20,802 bases of DNA from UBA7236 sp964638865 (lineage in GTDB: Bacteria; Bacteroidota; Bacteroidia; Chitinophagales; BACL12). Below are positions 5,889 to 15,123 of this stretch, piece by piece. Numbering within the stretch: the stretch's first letter is position 1; each line of letters starts with the position of its first letter. Below the pieces are notes generated by a model. It did not search any database. It worked only from the letters and a program-made list of their open reading frames with translations, and was not told where the DNA came from. The DNA is taken from NCBI GenBank assembly GCA_964638865.1, contig CAZXBG010000067.1, positions 1 to 20,802 of the forward strand. Reading direction: 5' to 3'. The translations under genes were made by a program, and so were the position numbers.

Positions 5889-8708
5889 ATGTCAGAAGAA
5901 AAAAATATACGATTAGCCAAAGCCGCCAGCGAATTCAACGTGGCAATATCTCATATTGCCGATCTCTTGAAATCGAAGGGGTTTACCGTGGACCCAAAGC
6001 CTACAACAAAGCTGTCGGAAGAAATGTATACCCAGTTGCTAAAAGAATTTGGCAAGGACAAGGATCTGAAAGGCAAAGCCGATTCGTTGAGTATTGGTAT
6101 AGGACGCAAGCTGGAAAAGGAAAAAACCGATAAACCCGAAGAAGTTTTGGTGGTTGAACCTGTTAAGAAGGTGGAAGAGGTTGAGGTGGTAGAAAAAGTT
6201 GTGGTTCAGAAGGAAGTGCCTGAGGTAAAGGAAATTAAAGAAGAGATTCCCGCAGTTGAGAAACAAAAAGAACCCGAAGTTGAGGTTATAAAGGCCAGAA
6301 AGGAAAAAGTTGAGGAGATTAAAATAGTTGGTAAAATTGACCTCGACCGGAAAAAAATCAAAAAACCGGTTGAAGAACCGAAGAAGGAAGAACCTGTAAA
6401 GGAAGAAATAGTTCCGGTTGTTGAGGCAAAAACGGAAAAGGAAATACCGGTTGTAAAAGAGGAGAAAAAACAAGAAGTGGTAGTTCCTCAGGTTAAAGAA
6501 GAACCAGAGAAAAAATCGGATGAACGGGAAATGATCGAGACCAAAAAGGTAACACTGGAAGGTCCGAAGATTGTAGGTAAAATAGAGATAAAAGAGGAAA
6601 AGAAACCGGAAAGGCGTCCACACACTCAAGTTGGAGCTAATAATGCCGATAACAAACGCAAAAAACGCAAGCGCATCAAAAAACATGAGCGCATTAACGT
6701 TGACAAATTAAAAGAGGAAGAGCGTCAGAAGGAGAACAGAGCAAGAGAAACAGGCACCGCAACTAACCGTTTCATCAAAAAACCGGAAGTTGTTGACCCG
6801 GAAGCGGCACAGCGAAAAATACAGGAGCAAATAAGAAACACCCTCGCTAAATTAAGTGGAGGTGTTCAACGCGGAAAAGGTGCCCGTGCAGGTAAACAAA
6901 TGAAACGCGAACGCCGCGAAGCAGCTGAATTAGTAGAAGCAGAAGCAGCGGGAAGCAATTTATTACAGGTTGCCGAATTTACTTCTCTTTCCGAATTGGC
7001 GAGTTTGATGAACGTTTCACCTACAGATCTGGTACAAAGCTGTTTCAATTTAGGTATGATGGTTTCCATCAATCAGCGATTGGATGCCGAAATTATTGAA
7101 TTATTAGCCGATGAAAATGGCTTTAAAGTGCAATTCATCAATGTATCGGAAGATGATTTGGAAGAGGAAACAACCGAAGAGGATCCTGCATTGCTCGAAC
7201 ATCGTCCGCCAATTGTAACTATTATGGGTCACGTTGACCACGGTAAAACATCTTTGCTGGATTACATCCGCGAAACAAATGTTGTAGCCGGTGAAAAAGG
7301 GGGTATCACACAGCATATTGGAGCTTACGAAGTTGACCTTCCGAACGGAAAAAGAATTGCATTTTTAGATACACCGGGACACGAAGCCTTTACTGCCATG
7401 CGCGCGCGTGGTGCTAAACTTACAGATATTGCAGTTATTGTAATTGCCGCCGACGATCAGGTGATGCCGCAAACCAAAGAAGCCATAAGCCATGCGCAAG
7501 CTGCCGGAGTTCCTATGGTTTTTGCATTAAATAAAATTGATAAAGTTGGGGCAAACATTGATAAAATAAAGGAACAACTTTCACAAATGAATGTGCTTGT
7601 GGAGGATTGGGGAGGTAAGTTCCAGTGTCAGGAAATTTCCGCAAAATCAGGTATCGGAATCGAAACACTTTTAGAAAAGATCTTACTGGAATCTGAATTA
7701 CTTGAACTTAAAGCGAATCCAAATAAGGAGGCAATAGGAACAATAATAGAGGCTTCGTTAGATAAGGGAAGAGGATATGTGAGCAATATTATGGTGCAGG
7801 AAGGAACTTTGAAGGTTGGAGATATGATGGTTGCAGGGCCCTATTATGGTAAAGTGAAGGCGATGTTCGATGAAAGAAGTAAACGCATTACGGAAGCCGG
7901 TCCTTCTACACCTTTACTTGTTTTAGGATTAAATGGCGCACCTCAGGCGGGAGAAAAATTCAAGACATTTGATGATGAGGCTGAAGCTAAAAATGTTGCT
8001 AACAAACGCAGTCAGATCCTGCGCGAACAGGGAATAAGAACGAAAAAACACATTACGCTCGAAGAAATTGGCCGGCGGAAAGCATTGGGCACTTTCAGAG
8101 AATTAAATATCATTATTAAAGCCGACGTGGATGGTTCAATGGAGGCATTAACAGATAGTTTATTGAAATTAACCACAGCTGAAGTGCAGGTAAATGCAAT
8201 ATTTAAAGGTGTTGGTCAGATAACAGAAAGCGATGTAATGTTAGCCTCTGCATCAGATGCGGTTATAGTTGGATTCCAGGTTAGACCAAGCAGTGCAGTG
8301 CGAAAACTCGCAGAAAAAGAAGGAGTGGAGATAAGACTTTACAGTATCATATACAATGCAATTGAAGAGATTAAAGCAGCCATGGAAGGAATGCTTGCTC
8401 CTATGGTAGAAGAAAAAGTTACTTGTATTGTAGAGGTTCGGGAAGCATTTAAAATATCTAAAGTTGGAACTGTTGCAGGATGTATGGTTACAGAAGGAAA
8501 AATTACCCGTCAAACTAAAATTCGTGTATTGCGCAATGGAATTGTAATACATACCGGAACCTTAAGTTCGCTGAAACGCTTTAAAGATGATGCGAAGGAA
8601 GTTCCTTCAGGAATGGAGTGCGGATTGACCATTAATAACTTTAATGATATAGAAGTTGCCGACCAGATTGAAGGGTATGAAGAGGTTGAAGTGAAAAGAA
8701 CTTTATAA
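5889..8708 (+). CDS. infB: Translation initiation factor IF-2
   Basis: IF-2 is the GTPase that brings initiator fMet-tRNA to the 30S subunit and promotes subunit joining. The 939 residues begin with an IF2_N module (about 1-60). A long, low-complexity Lys/Glu/Val-rich linker (about 70-260) follows, then a basic stretch (KRKKRKRIKKHE) and a second IF2_N module near 365-420. The GTPase domain has all motifs: GHVDHGKT (447-454), GITQHIGAY, DTPGHEAF (494-501), NKID (548-551) and SAKSG (584-588). Domains II-IV follow, including fMet-tRNA binding near the C-terminus. The linker holds two near-identical motifs, IKIVGKIDL (144-152) and PKIVGKIEI (226-234). It is the last gene of its operon and is followed by a strong terminator. 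Confidence 0.98.
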   Translation: MSEEKNIRLAKAASEFNVAISHIADLLKSKGFTVDPKPTTKLSEEMYTQLLKEFGKDKDLKGKADSLSIGIGRKLEKEKTDKPEEVLVVEPVKKVEEVEVVEKVVVQKEVPEVKEIKEEIPAVEKQKEPEVEVIKARKEKVEEIKIVGKIDLDRKKIKKPVEEPKKEEPVKEEIVPVVEAKTEKEIPVVKEEKKQEVVVPQVKEEPEKKSDEREMIETKKVTLEGPKIVGKIEIKEEKKPERRPHTQVGANNADNKRKKRKRIKKHERINVDKLKEEERQKENRARETGTATNRFIKKPEVVDPEAAQRKIQEQIRNTLAKLSGGVQRGKGARAGKQMKRERREAAELVEAEAAGSNLLQVAEFTSLSELASLMNVSPTDLVQSCFNLGMMVSINQRLDAEIIELLADENGFKVQFINVSEDDLEEETTEEDPALLEHRPPIVTIMGHVDHGKTSLLDYIRETNVVAGEKGGITQHIGAYEVDLPNGKRIAFLDTPGHEAFTAMRARGAKLTDIAVIVIAADDQVMPQTKEAISHAQAAGVPMVFALNKIDKVGANIDKIKEQLSQMNVLVEDWGGKFQCQEISAKSGIGIETLLEKILLESELLELKANPNKEAIGTIIEASLDKGRGYVSNIMVQEGTLKVGDMMVAGPYYGKVKAMFDERSKRITEAGPSTPLLVLGLNGAPQAGEKFKTFDDEAEAKNVANKRSQILREQGIRTKKHITLEEIGRRKALGTFRELNIIIKADVDGSMEALTDSLLKLTTAEVQVNAIFKGVGQITESDVMLASASDAVIVGFQVRPSSAVRKLAEKEGVEIRLYSIIYNAIEEIKAAMEGMLAPMVEEKVTCIVEVREAFKISKVGTVAGCMVTEGKITRQTKIRVLRNGIVIHTGTLSSLKRFKDDAKEVPSGMECGLTINNFNDIEVADQIEGYEEVEVKRTL

Positions 8709-8732
8709 TTCGGTAATAAGAAATAAAACATG

Positions 8733-8765
8733 ACCCCTTTCGATGCAAATTGAAAGGGGTTTTTT
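8733..8765 (+). terminator. Intrinsic terminator of the infB operon
   Basis: A 9-bp perfect stem (accccttt plus c, 8733-8741, with gaaaggggt, 8752-8760), a 10-base loop and a T-run directly after it (8761-8765), 24 bases after the infB stop codon. Confidence 0.9.
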
Positions 8766-8770
8766 AATAA

Positions 8771-8797
8771 AAAAGGCGACATGGGGAGCCGCCTTTT
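8771..8797. terminator. Second hairpin, likely terminator usable from either side
   Basis: An 8-bp stem (aaaaggcg, 8771-8778, with cgcctttt, 8790-8797) has an 11-base loop. Read on the minus strand it is followed by a T-run (TTTTTTATT), so it could end transcripts arriving from the kinase side. On the plus strand it ends in tttt and may back up the first infB terminator. Confidence 0.65.
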
Positions 8798-9070
8798 AAT
8801 TTTGAATAACAACTGAGGTATTATTATTCATTAACTCTAACCTTCCTGGAAAGGAATAAGTTGGTTTTCATGGGAATGTTTTGATGCGAATCCCCTTAAG
8901 TGTTTACACAGTTGGTTTTCATGGGGATCTGTGTGTTTCATAAGTCAAAGAGACAGTATCTGTATTGAACTCACAACCCACTTTGAGCGAATTACAGTAA
9001 ATATCATGTGAAGTAGTGTTCTTATTTAGTGAAGTGACTTAGGAAAATGGTATAGAAAAGGTTTTAAGAC
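8798..9070. other. Gene-poor region between convergent infB and kinase genes
   Basis: I see no protein gene of convincing length here. It contains the duplicated agttggttttcatggg element (separate entry) and a short inverted repeat, acacag (8906-8911) with ctgtgt (8929-8934), enclosing the second copy. On the minus strand each copy contains an ATG; from the first a 15-codon frame (8824-8871, MKTNLFLSRKVRVNE) runs to a stop before the terminator. Whether it is translated, or the region makes a small RNA, is unknown. Confidence 0.5.
8859..8928. repeat. Direct repeat of 19 bases, 51 bp apart
   Basis: agttggttttcatgggaat (8859-8877) and agttggttttcatggggat (8910-8928) differ at one base. On the minus strand each reads CCCATGAAAACCAACT, so both copies carry an ATG with the same next three codons. 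Confidence 0.8.
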
Positions 9071-11956
9071 TTAAGAAAGGTTTACTTGTACTAAAGTTCC
9101 ATGATCGTCAGGATTAAAATCAGATTTATCATGAATAATGATATTTGCCTGGTATCCGCTTAATTTGTTGAGCAATTCCAACCTTTCGCGTATCATTTGA
9201 ATTCCGAGAGAATTGTGATCTGACTTTTTGCGTTTTTTACTTTCATTTATCCCAATACCATTATCATCCACCAATACCTTTATTGATCCATTTAATTTTT
9301 CGAAGGATATATTGAGATTTCCATCTCGGTTTACAGTTAATAATCCATGCCAAAGTGCATTTTCGACAAGAGGTTGAATCACCATGTTCGGAATTTCGAT
9401 AATACCATTTTGCAATTCTTCATCAACTGTTATTTTGTAGTTAAGTTTATTCCCAAAACGAATTTTTTCCAGTTGGAGATAATAATTTAATCGCTCCAAT
9501 TCTTCACTCAGTGGAACAAATGTTTTTCCTCCCGAGTCTAACATCATACGAATGAGTCGCGCAAATTTTCCGAGGTAATCAGTAGCCTCCTCTGTATTAT
9601 GTGTATTAATAAAATGTTGTATAGAGTTAAGGGCATTAAAAATAAAATGCGGATTCATACTTGCAGCAAGAGCCTGATGACGGAGTTCAGAAATTTTGGA
9701 TTGCAATTCCAGTTTTTCCTGTTGTTTTTTTCGAACAGCTTCAAATTGCCATCTCAAAATAAGATAAGCAGAAAGGGCAATAATAAATCCAACTAAAATT
9801 TTGAACCAACTTGTTGCCCAAAAAGGAGTTTGTACTGTAATAATGAGTTTAGCAATTGGGCCTTCCAGATCGCGCTCTCCAATTGACTTGAGATATAATA
9901 TATGTTTTCCATAAGGAATGGATGCGAATTCGATCTGTCGACCAACTGCTGGTTGCCACTCCGCATCATCAAACTTATATTGAAATTTAATTCCTTCCGG
10001 TGAAGAAAAATGAATTGCAGAAAATCTTATTGTAAAATTATCGGTAGTGTAGGGTAAAACAATCCCTTTCTGACTTTCCATATTTCGATAAATAGAATCC
10101 GGTGTTCGAATACTTTTTAAAATTGCAGCCGGCGCATTAAATTTTGTTTTATTAAATGCATCTATATTTATGCGCGACAATCCGAAGGTTGTTCCTATCC
10201 AGATATAATTATTTTTTTTATCATATTCCAATGCATTGATCTCATCAGATAATAATCCGTTGCGTGTATCAAATTGCATAATGGCATCGCCATCCATAAT
10301 ATATAATCCTGCCAAAGTCCCGATCCATATTCTATTATTAGCATCTATTTCAAAGGAGGTTATATTTTCAATATTTCTACCTTTTAAACTTTTAAAAGTT
10401 TGAAAAATTCCGTTCTTAAATTTAACTAAACCGTGGTCGGTTCCAATTAATAGGTTGTTGTCGCCATCATACATAAATTTGGAAATATTTGTGTTGTAAA
10501 AACCGGTATCGATCTTCTGATACTTTCCGTTTTGCTCCAGTATATACAAACCATGTGTAGTGCCTATCCAAATATTATTTTTTTTATCCTCAAATATGGA
10601 ATTTATTCTGTTCCATACAGCAGTTGAATCATAAAACACAACAGTTCCTGTGCCAATTTCATTTCCATTAAGAGGTGCCCTCCACAATTTTTTGTCCCAT
10701 TTGCTGTAGTATACAGAATTGCCTCTTATCATTGAACTGCTTGATATTAAATAAGTTTGTTCAATACCATTCAATTTTGTGGGTTTCAAATTTAATTCGG
10801 GTTTATTAATGCCGGCAACATTCACAAATAGATGATGATTGTTAACTTCAATTCCGCGAATAAATTCCAGTGAACCGGGAAATAATTTTTGTTGTACAAT
10901 ATTATTATCCTTTAAAAAATAGAGTCCGTCATAACTTCCAATGAACAAATTCCCTTCAGGATCAGATTCCAGTGCGGTAACATATTCGTTTAAAAGCCCG
11001 TCGTTCTTTGTGAAATTAGAGCAATACAAATGGTGGATACAAAACGCTCCTTTGCCGTATGTTGCCAGCCATATATTTCCTTCTGCATCTTCAAAAATCT
11101 TGTTGACAGAAATTCCGTTAATTCCGAGTTTAGAGGATATATCGGTTTCCAATGCTTTGTTTATTAAAATCAAATTATTTTGAGGAAAAGTGGCGCACCA
11201 AATATTATCATACCTGTCAACGAGTAAACGATTAATTATTCCATTGAAATTTAATTTTTTTTCCGTAATTACATTTTTTTCCAATTGGTAATAAACGGCA
11301 TCTCCGCCGGCATAAATGATATTGTCTTTAATGGAAATGGAAAATACCGCTTTCGTAAAATTTGTATTAATAGATATTGCTTTTTGATCTCCTTTTACCC
11401 TATAAATTCCTTGATTGGTTCCAATTAAAACATTATCACCACTTTCTTTGCAGATAAAATTCGGGATAATATTCTTGTCTTCAAATTGGATTTTTTTTAT
11501 CACACCCTGATTTGCAATATCAACAACCGATACAAATTGACCCTTCTTCAACGAATAAAAATAATTACCTGCAATTGCGATCTGTTCATTGTGCAGAGAA
11601 ACATTTTCATTGATCACCTTTTTAAAGTTATTCCCGAATTTAAATACCCCATCGAATTTGGTTGCTGCAAAAAATTCTCCGTTATCACTTTCTGCCAGTG
11701 CATATACTATTGCACCATCTATTCCTTCTTTAAATAAATAGTTTGTGAATTTAAATCCGTCGAAGCGGCTTACCCCGCGTTCGGTAGCAAACCAGAGGTA
11801 ACCTCTTGCATCGTGAACAATATCGTATACATTTGAATTTGCAAGTTCATCTGCTGCTGTATACTGTCTTGTAGGAAATAACTGAGCATGAATTACAGAG
11901 CAGGGCGCGATTAAAAATAAAAACGAAAAACAATATTTTATTAGGAGTGTTTTCAC
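9071..11956 (-). CDS. Beta-propeller sensor histidine kinase, LytS-type catalytic core
   Basis: A membrane sensor kinase of 961 residues. Visible in order: a signal peptide (1-24, cleavage after VIHA), a periplasmic two-component-regulator beta-propeller (about 30-600) with repeated blades such as NIWIGTTHGLYIL, RIWIGTLAGLYIM and YIWIGTTFGLSRI, a Y_Y_Y-type Ig-like domain (about 620-708), one transmembrane helix (about 717-735), a short coiled coil (738-757), and a His_kinase core. The phosphoacceptor is His770 in MNPHFIFNALNSI. The ATPase part has NMVIQPLVENALWHG (857-871), DDNGIG (897-902) and SLGIQMIRERL (916-926). There is no receiver domain of its own, so its partner should be the LytTR regulator encoded 9 bases upstream in the same transcript. 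The signal sensed is unknown; such propellers often sense glycans or envelope stimuli. Confidence 0.93.
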   Translation of the reverse strand: MKTLLIKYCFSFLFLIAPCSVIHAQLFPTRQYTAADELANSNVYDIVHDARGYLWFATERGVSRFDGFKFTNYLFKEGIDGAIVYALAESDNGEFFAATKFDGVFKFGNNFKKVINENVSLHNEQIAIAGNYFYSLKKGQFVSVVDIANQGVIKKIQFEDKNIIPNFICKESGDNVLIGTNQGIYRVKGDQKAISINTNFTKAVFSISIKDNIIYAGGDAVYYQLEKNVITEKKLNFNGIINRLLVDRYDNIWCATFPQNNLILINKALETDISSKLGINGISVNKIFEDAEGNIWLATYGKGAFCIHHLYCSNFTKNDGLLNEYVTALESDPEGNLFIGSYDGLYFLKDNNIVQQKLFPGSLEFIRGIEVNNHHLFVNVAGINKPELNLKPTKLNGIEQTYLISSSSMIRGNSVYYSKWDKKLWRAPLNGNEIGTGTVVFYDSTAVWNRINSIFEDKKNNIWIGTTHGLYILEQNGKYQKIDTGFYNTNISKFMYDGDNNLLIGTDHGLVKFKNGIFQTFKSLKGRNIENITSFEIDANNRIWIGTLAGLYIMDGDAIMQFDTRNGLLSDEINALEYDKKNNYIWIGTTFGLSRINIDAFNKTKFNAPAAILKSIRTPDSIYRNMESQKGIVLPYTTDNFTIRFSAIHFSSPEGIKFQYKFDDAEWQPAVGRQIEFASIPYGKHILYLKSIGERDLEGPIAKLIITVQTPFWATSWFKILVGFIIALSAYLILRWQFEAVRKKQQEKLELQSKISELRHQALAASMNPHFIFNALNSIQHFINTHNTEEATDYLGKFARLIRMMLDSGGKTFVPLSEELERLNYYLQLEKIRFGNKLNYKITVDEELQNGIIEIPNMVIQPLVENALWHGLLTVNRDGNLNISFEKLNGSIKVLVDDNGIGINESKKRKKSDHNSLGIQMIRERLELLNKLSGYQANIIIHDKSDFNPDDHGTLVQVNLS

Positions 11957-11965
11957 GTACCCAAA

Positions 11966-12706
11966 TTAAATTGAAATAGACAGTTTTTTCATCGCTTCCA
12001 TAAAATCGTTATACCTTGCTTTTGGAAGTTGAATTTTTGCATTATCCACCATAACTAGCACTCCACCATCTTCCCTTAAAAATTCTTTTACGAAAAGTAG
12101 ATTAATGATATAAGAACGATGCACTCTAAAAAATATATTATCCTTTAAATTATCTTCAAAAACTTTAAGTGGTTTAGAAACAAAATACGATTTTTTTTCC
12201 TGAACAAATACTCTTGTATAATTACTTTCTGCTTCCAGTCTGATAATATCCTTCATTTCAATAACGCTAAACCCACCGGTATGGCTTAAAGTAATTCGAC
12301 CGGGTTTTTCATTTTCTATAACCAGATCTGATTTTTTCTGATCGAAATGATCGGTTATTTTATTTACTGCCTGTTGCAATTCTTTTATCACAATGGGTTT
12401 AAGAATATAATCAATTGCACCTGCTTTAACCGCCTGAATTCCATAATCTCTATGAGCGGTTACAAATACCACGGCGAAATCTTTTTTGGTAAGTGAATCA
12501 AGAAGATCGAACCCATTTAATTCAGGCATATTTATATCGAGAAACAATACATTCGGCGTGAGCGACAATATTTTTTCTTTCGCTTCTGCCGCATTGGAAG
12601 CCTCGGCAATTATTTCAATTTCCGGGCAATATTTTTCCAAAAGAGCGCTGAGGTTTCTGCGACCCGGCTCTTCATCATCAATTAAAATGGCTGTGTATCT
12701 GTCCAT
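11966..12706 (-). CDS. LytTR-family response regulator
   Basis: A 246-residue DNA-binding response regulator. The receiver domain (about 4-120) has the acidic pair Asp10/Asp11, the phosphoacceptor Asp57 in NVLFLDINMPELNGF, the switch Thr83 in VFVTAHRDYGIQA and the conserved Lys103 in YILKP. The LytTR DNA-binding domain covers about 138-242, with DIIRLEAESNYTRVF, FFRVHRSYIINL and IQLPKARYNDF. It is the first gene of a two-gene unit with the histidine kinase 9 bases downstream, the usual order for this pair in Bacteroidota. Phosphorylation by that kinase is inferred from the neighbourhood and family. Target genes are unknown. Confidence 0.95.
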   Translation of the reverse strand: MDRYTAILIDDEEPGRRNLSALLEKYCPEIEIIAEASNAAEAKEKILSLTPNVLFLDINMPELNGFDLLDSLTKKDFAVVFVTAHRDYGIQAVKAGAIDYILKPIVIKELQQAVNKITDHFDQKKSDLVIENEKPGRITLSHTGGFSVIEMKDIIRLEAESNYTRVFVQEKKSYFVSKPLKVFEDNLKDNIFFRVHRSYIINLLFVKEFLREDGGVLVMVDNAKIQLPKARYNDFMEAMKKLSISI

Positions 12707-12730
12707 GGTTTTGCTTTTGCTGTTCTAAAC

Positions 12731-12738
12731 CAAAGTTA
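12731..12738 (-). promoter_or_regulatory. -7 promoter element of the LytTR regulator/kinase unit
   Basis: The minus strand reads TAACTTTG, matching TAnnTTTG, 24 bases before the ATG at 12706. No TTG is apparent at the usual upstream distance. It separates the two-component genes from the GH3 gene upstream. Confidence 0.5.
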
Positions 12739-12743
12739 GGCAT

Positions 12744-12762
12744 AAAAACCTAATCGGTTTTT
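12744..12762 (-). terminator. Possible terminator after the GH3-family gene
   Basis: A 7-bp stem (aaaaacc, 12744-12750, with ggttttt, 12756-12762) has a 5-base loop. It lies 15 bases after the GH3 stop codon on the minus strand and just upstream of the next promoter. The stem is weak because it is mostly A/T pairs. Confidence 0.45.
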
Positions 12763-12776
12763 GTGGTCCTAAGATG

Positions 12777-14285
12777 TTAAATAAACTTCCTGATCTCTTC
12801 GAGGTAAATACGTTCGTTGCTAAGCCTGGGCACTTTGTGTTGTCCGCCTAATTTACCTTTCGATTTTAGCCATTCATAGAAAGCACCCTTTTTTGCGACA
12901 TGCACAACGGGCATTTTAAGTGCAATATCCTTATATCTTTTTGCCTCGTAGTCGCTGTTTACCGATTTAAGTGTAGTGTCTAAAGTATTGATAAATAGTT
13001 CAATATCGTTTGGCAATTGTTCAAATTCTATAATCCACTCGTGCCCGCCCCTTTCGTTTCCTTCAATGTAAATGGGTGCTGCAGTATATTCTGTAACTTT
13101 TGCATTGGTGCGCATGCTTGCCTCTTCTATTGCTTTATCCGAATTATCAATTATCACCTCTTCGCCAAATGCATTGATAAAATGTTTCACCCTTCCGGTT
13201 ATTTTAATTCTGTAAGGATCTTTAGAAGTGAATTTTATAGTATCACCTATTTTATACCTCCATAATCCTGCATTAGTGGAAATAACAATTGCATAATTTT
13301 TATTCAGCTCCACATTTTCCCAGGTAATTGTTTTGGGGTTTTCTTTGTCAAATTCTTCCAGTGGAATAAATTCATAAAAAATTCCATAATCAGGCATCAA
13401 TAACATTTCCTCAGATAATAATCTGTCTTGAAAAGCAAAAAAACCTTCACTTGCATTGTAGGTTTCTACATAATGCATATTTTCACCTCGTATCAATTCT
13501 TTAAATTGGTTTCTATAGGGTTTGAAACTTACACCGCCATGGATATATAACTCAAGATTTTTCCAAATATCATTTAAATTATTTTTCCCTGTCAATTCAA
13601 ACAACCTGCGTATCAATACAATGGTCCAGGTTGGCACACCGGCAATACTGGTTACATTTTTATTGATGGTGTGATTTGCAATAGAAGAAATTTTACTTTC
13701 CCATTCATCCATTAATGCAATTTTAAGGGAAGGTGTCATTGCATAACGAGAAAGTAGAGGCATGTTTTGCATCATTACGGCACTTACATCGCCAAATTTT
13801 GAAAATTGATTTAGTTTATTGATCTGATGACTGCCACCCATCAACAAAGTTTTTCCGGTAAATAATTTTGATGCAGGATTATTGTGCAGATACATGGTGA
13901 TCACATCTTTTCCGCCTTTAAAGTGACATTCTTTTAATGCGTTTTTACTTACGGGAATGAATTTACTTTTATCACTTGTAGTTCCGGATGATTTTGCGAA
14001 CCAAATAATCGGTTCATTCCACAAAATATTTTGTTCACCCTGCATTAATCTGTCGATATAGGGTTTAATCGTATCATAATCTTGAACAGGAAACCTGTTT
14101 TTAAGATCATCAATTTTTTTAACTGACTTATAATCGTGATTTTTTCCCCACTCTGTATTTTCGCCCCCGTCAATTAATTTTTTGAAAACCTCCTCTTGGG
14201 CTCGTACAGGATCATTCACAGCAGATTGAATGCGGCCAATTTGCCGTTTAAAAATGGTGGAGGTAATAGAGTGAATGATGTGCAT
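12777..14285 (-). CDS. GH3-family acyl-adenylate/amide synthetase-like protein
   Basis: The 502-residue protein belongs to the GH3 family (adenylate-forming enzymes, named from plant auxin-amido synthetases). Plant members activate a carboxylic acid with ATP and join it to an amino acid. Seen here are the ATP-binding loop WFAKSSGTTSDKSKFIP (95-111), YNASEGFFAF (276-285), LWRYKIGDTIKF (341-352) and KITGRVKHFINAFGEEV (361-377) at the hinge between the large and small domains, and a C-terminal GQHKVPRLSNER (481-492). Length and motifs look intact. The substrate of bacterial relatives is unknown to me. It follows lptB by 55 bases and is probably in the same transcript as lptB and recJ. An envelope-related role is only a guess from that neighbourhood. 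Confidence 0.92.
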   Translation of the reverse strand: MHIIHSITSTIFKRQIGRIQSAVNDPVRAQEEVFKKLIDGGENTEWGKNHDYKSVKKIDDLKNRFPVQDYDTIKPYIDRLMQGEQNILWNEPIIWFAKSSGTTSDKSKFIPVSKNALKECHFKGGKDVITMYLHNNPASKLFTGKTLLMGGSHQINKLNQFSKFGDVSAVMMQNMPLLSRYAMTPSLKIALMDEWESKISSIANHTINKNVTSIAGVPTWTIVLIRRLFELTGKNNLNDIWKNLELYIHGGVSFKPYRNQFKELIRGENMHYVETYNASEGFFAFQDRLLSEEMLLMPDYGIFYEFIPLEEFDKENPKTITWENVELNKNYAIVISTNAGLWRYKIGDTIKFTSKDPYRIKITGRVKHFINAFGEEVIIDNSDKAIEEASMRTNAKVTEYTAAPIYIEGNERGGHEWIIEFEQLPNDIELFINTLDTTLKSVNSDYEAKRYKDIALKMPVVHVAKKGAFYEWLKSKGKLGGQHKVPRLSNERIYLEEIRKFI

Positions 14286-14340
14286 TATTGCCGTAAAAAT
14301 AAACTCAATACATTAAAAATAGCTACTTATTAATTAATAA

Positions 14341-15102
14341 TTACAATGGGGCAACTGTATTTTCCTCACTCCTGCTGTTTTTGCGCAAAACAAAATTTTG
14401 TCCTAGATACACTTTCCGAACCTGCGGGTCGTTTGCAAGATCTTCCGCAGAACCCTGTTTTAAAATTTTTCCTTCGAACAATAAATATGCGCGATCGGTA
14501 ATCGATAGAGTTTCCTGTACATTGTGATCGGTAATGAGGACACCTATCTTTTTAAACTTGAGTTTTTCCACTATTTGCTGAATGTCCTCCACTGCAATAG
14601 GGTCAATTCCGGCAAAGGGTTCATCCAATAAAATAAATTTAGGATCTGTAGCGAGTGCTCTTGCTATCTCTGTTCTTCTTCTTTCCCCACCGCTTAAAAC
14701 ATCGCCATTGCTTTTTCTTACATTCTCCAAACCAAATTCACCTATAAGCGTTTCCATTTTGGTCTTCTGATCTTTCCTGCTAAGTTTGGTCATTTGCAAT
14801 ACACTTGCAATATTATTTTCCACGCTCATTTTTCTGAAAACACTTGCTTCCTGTGGAAGATATCCAATTCCTAATTGAGCTCGTTTATACATGGGATAAT
14901 CCGTTATATCCTTATTATCGAGAAACACCTTTCCCGACATAGGTTTGATTAAACCTACTATCATATAAAAGGATGTGGTTTTACCGGCGCCATTTGGACC
15001 AAGTAGTCCGACTATTTCACCGGGGTTAACTTCTACACTTACCTCATTTACAACGGTTCTGTGTTTGTACTTTTTTATTAATTTTTCTGAACGCAATATC
15101 AC
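14341..15102 (-). CDS. lptB: LPS export ABC transporter ATP-binding protein LptB
   Basis: The cytoplasmic ATPase of the Lpt machine that moves lipopolysaccharide from the inner membrane to the outer membrane, working with LptF/LptG. The 253 residues show a complete ABC domain: Walker A GPNGAGKTT (35-43), Q-loop at Gln84 in GYLPQEASVF (LptB-like), signature LSGGE (136-140), Walker B FILLDEP (156-162) with the catalytic Glu161, and H-loop His193 in ITDHNVQETL. The start codon is GTG: the usual protein start, MILRSEKLIKKYKHRTVV, falls exactly there. recJ ends 21 bases upstream and the GH3 gene follows 55 bases downstream. The tail, with RSEENTVAPL, extends a little past the ABC core. Confidence 0.95.
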   Translation of the reverse strand: MILRSEKLIKKYKHRTVVNEVSVEVNPGEIVGLLGPNGAGKTTSFYMIVGLIKPMSGKVFLDNKDITDYPMYKRAQLGIGYLPQEASVFRKMSVENNIASVLQMTKLSRKDQKTKMETLIGEFGLENVRKSNGDVLSGGERRRTEIARALATDPKFILLDEPFAGIDPIAVEDIQQIVEKLKFKKIGVLITDHNVQETLSITDRAYLLFEGKILKQGSAEDLANDPQVRKVYLGQNFVLRKNSRSEENTVAPL

Positions 15103-15123
15103 AAATAAAATATTTTTTTTGAA

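Noticed and set aside
6039..6686. Long minus-strand open frame (215 codons) rich in Phe/Leu/Asn opposite infB
   Set aside because: It is the antisense of the Lys/Glu-rich IF-2 linker; the Phe/Leu bias follows from AAR/GAR codons on the other strand.
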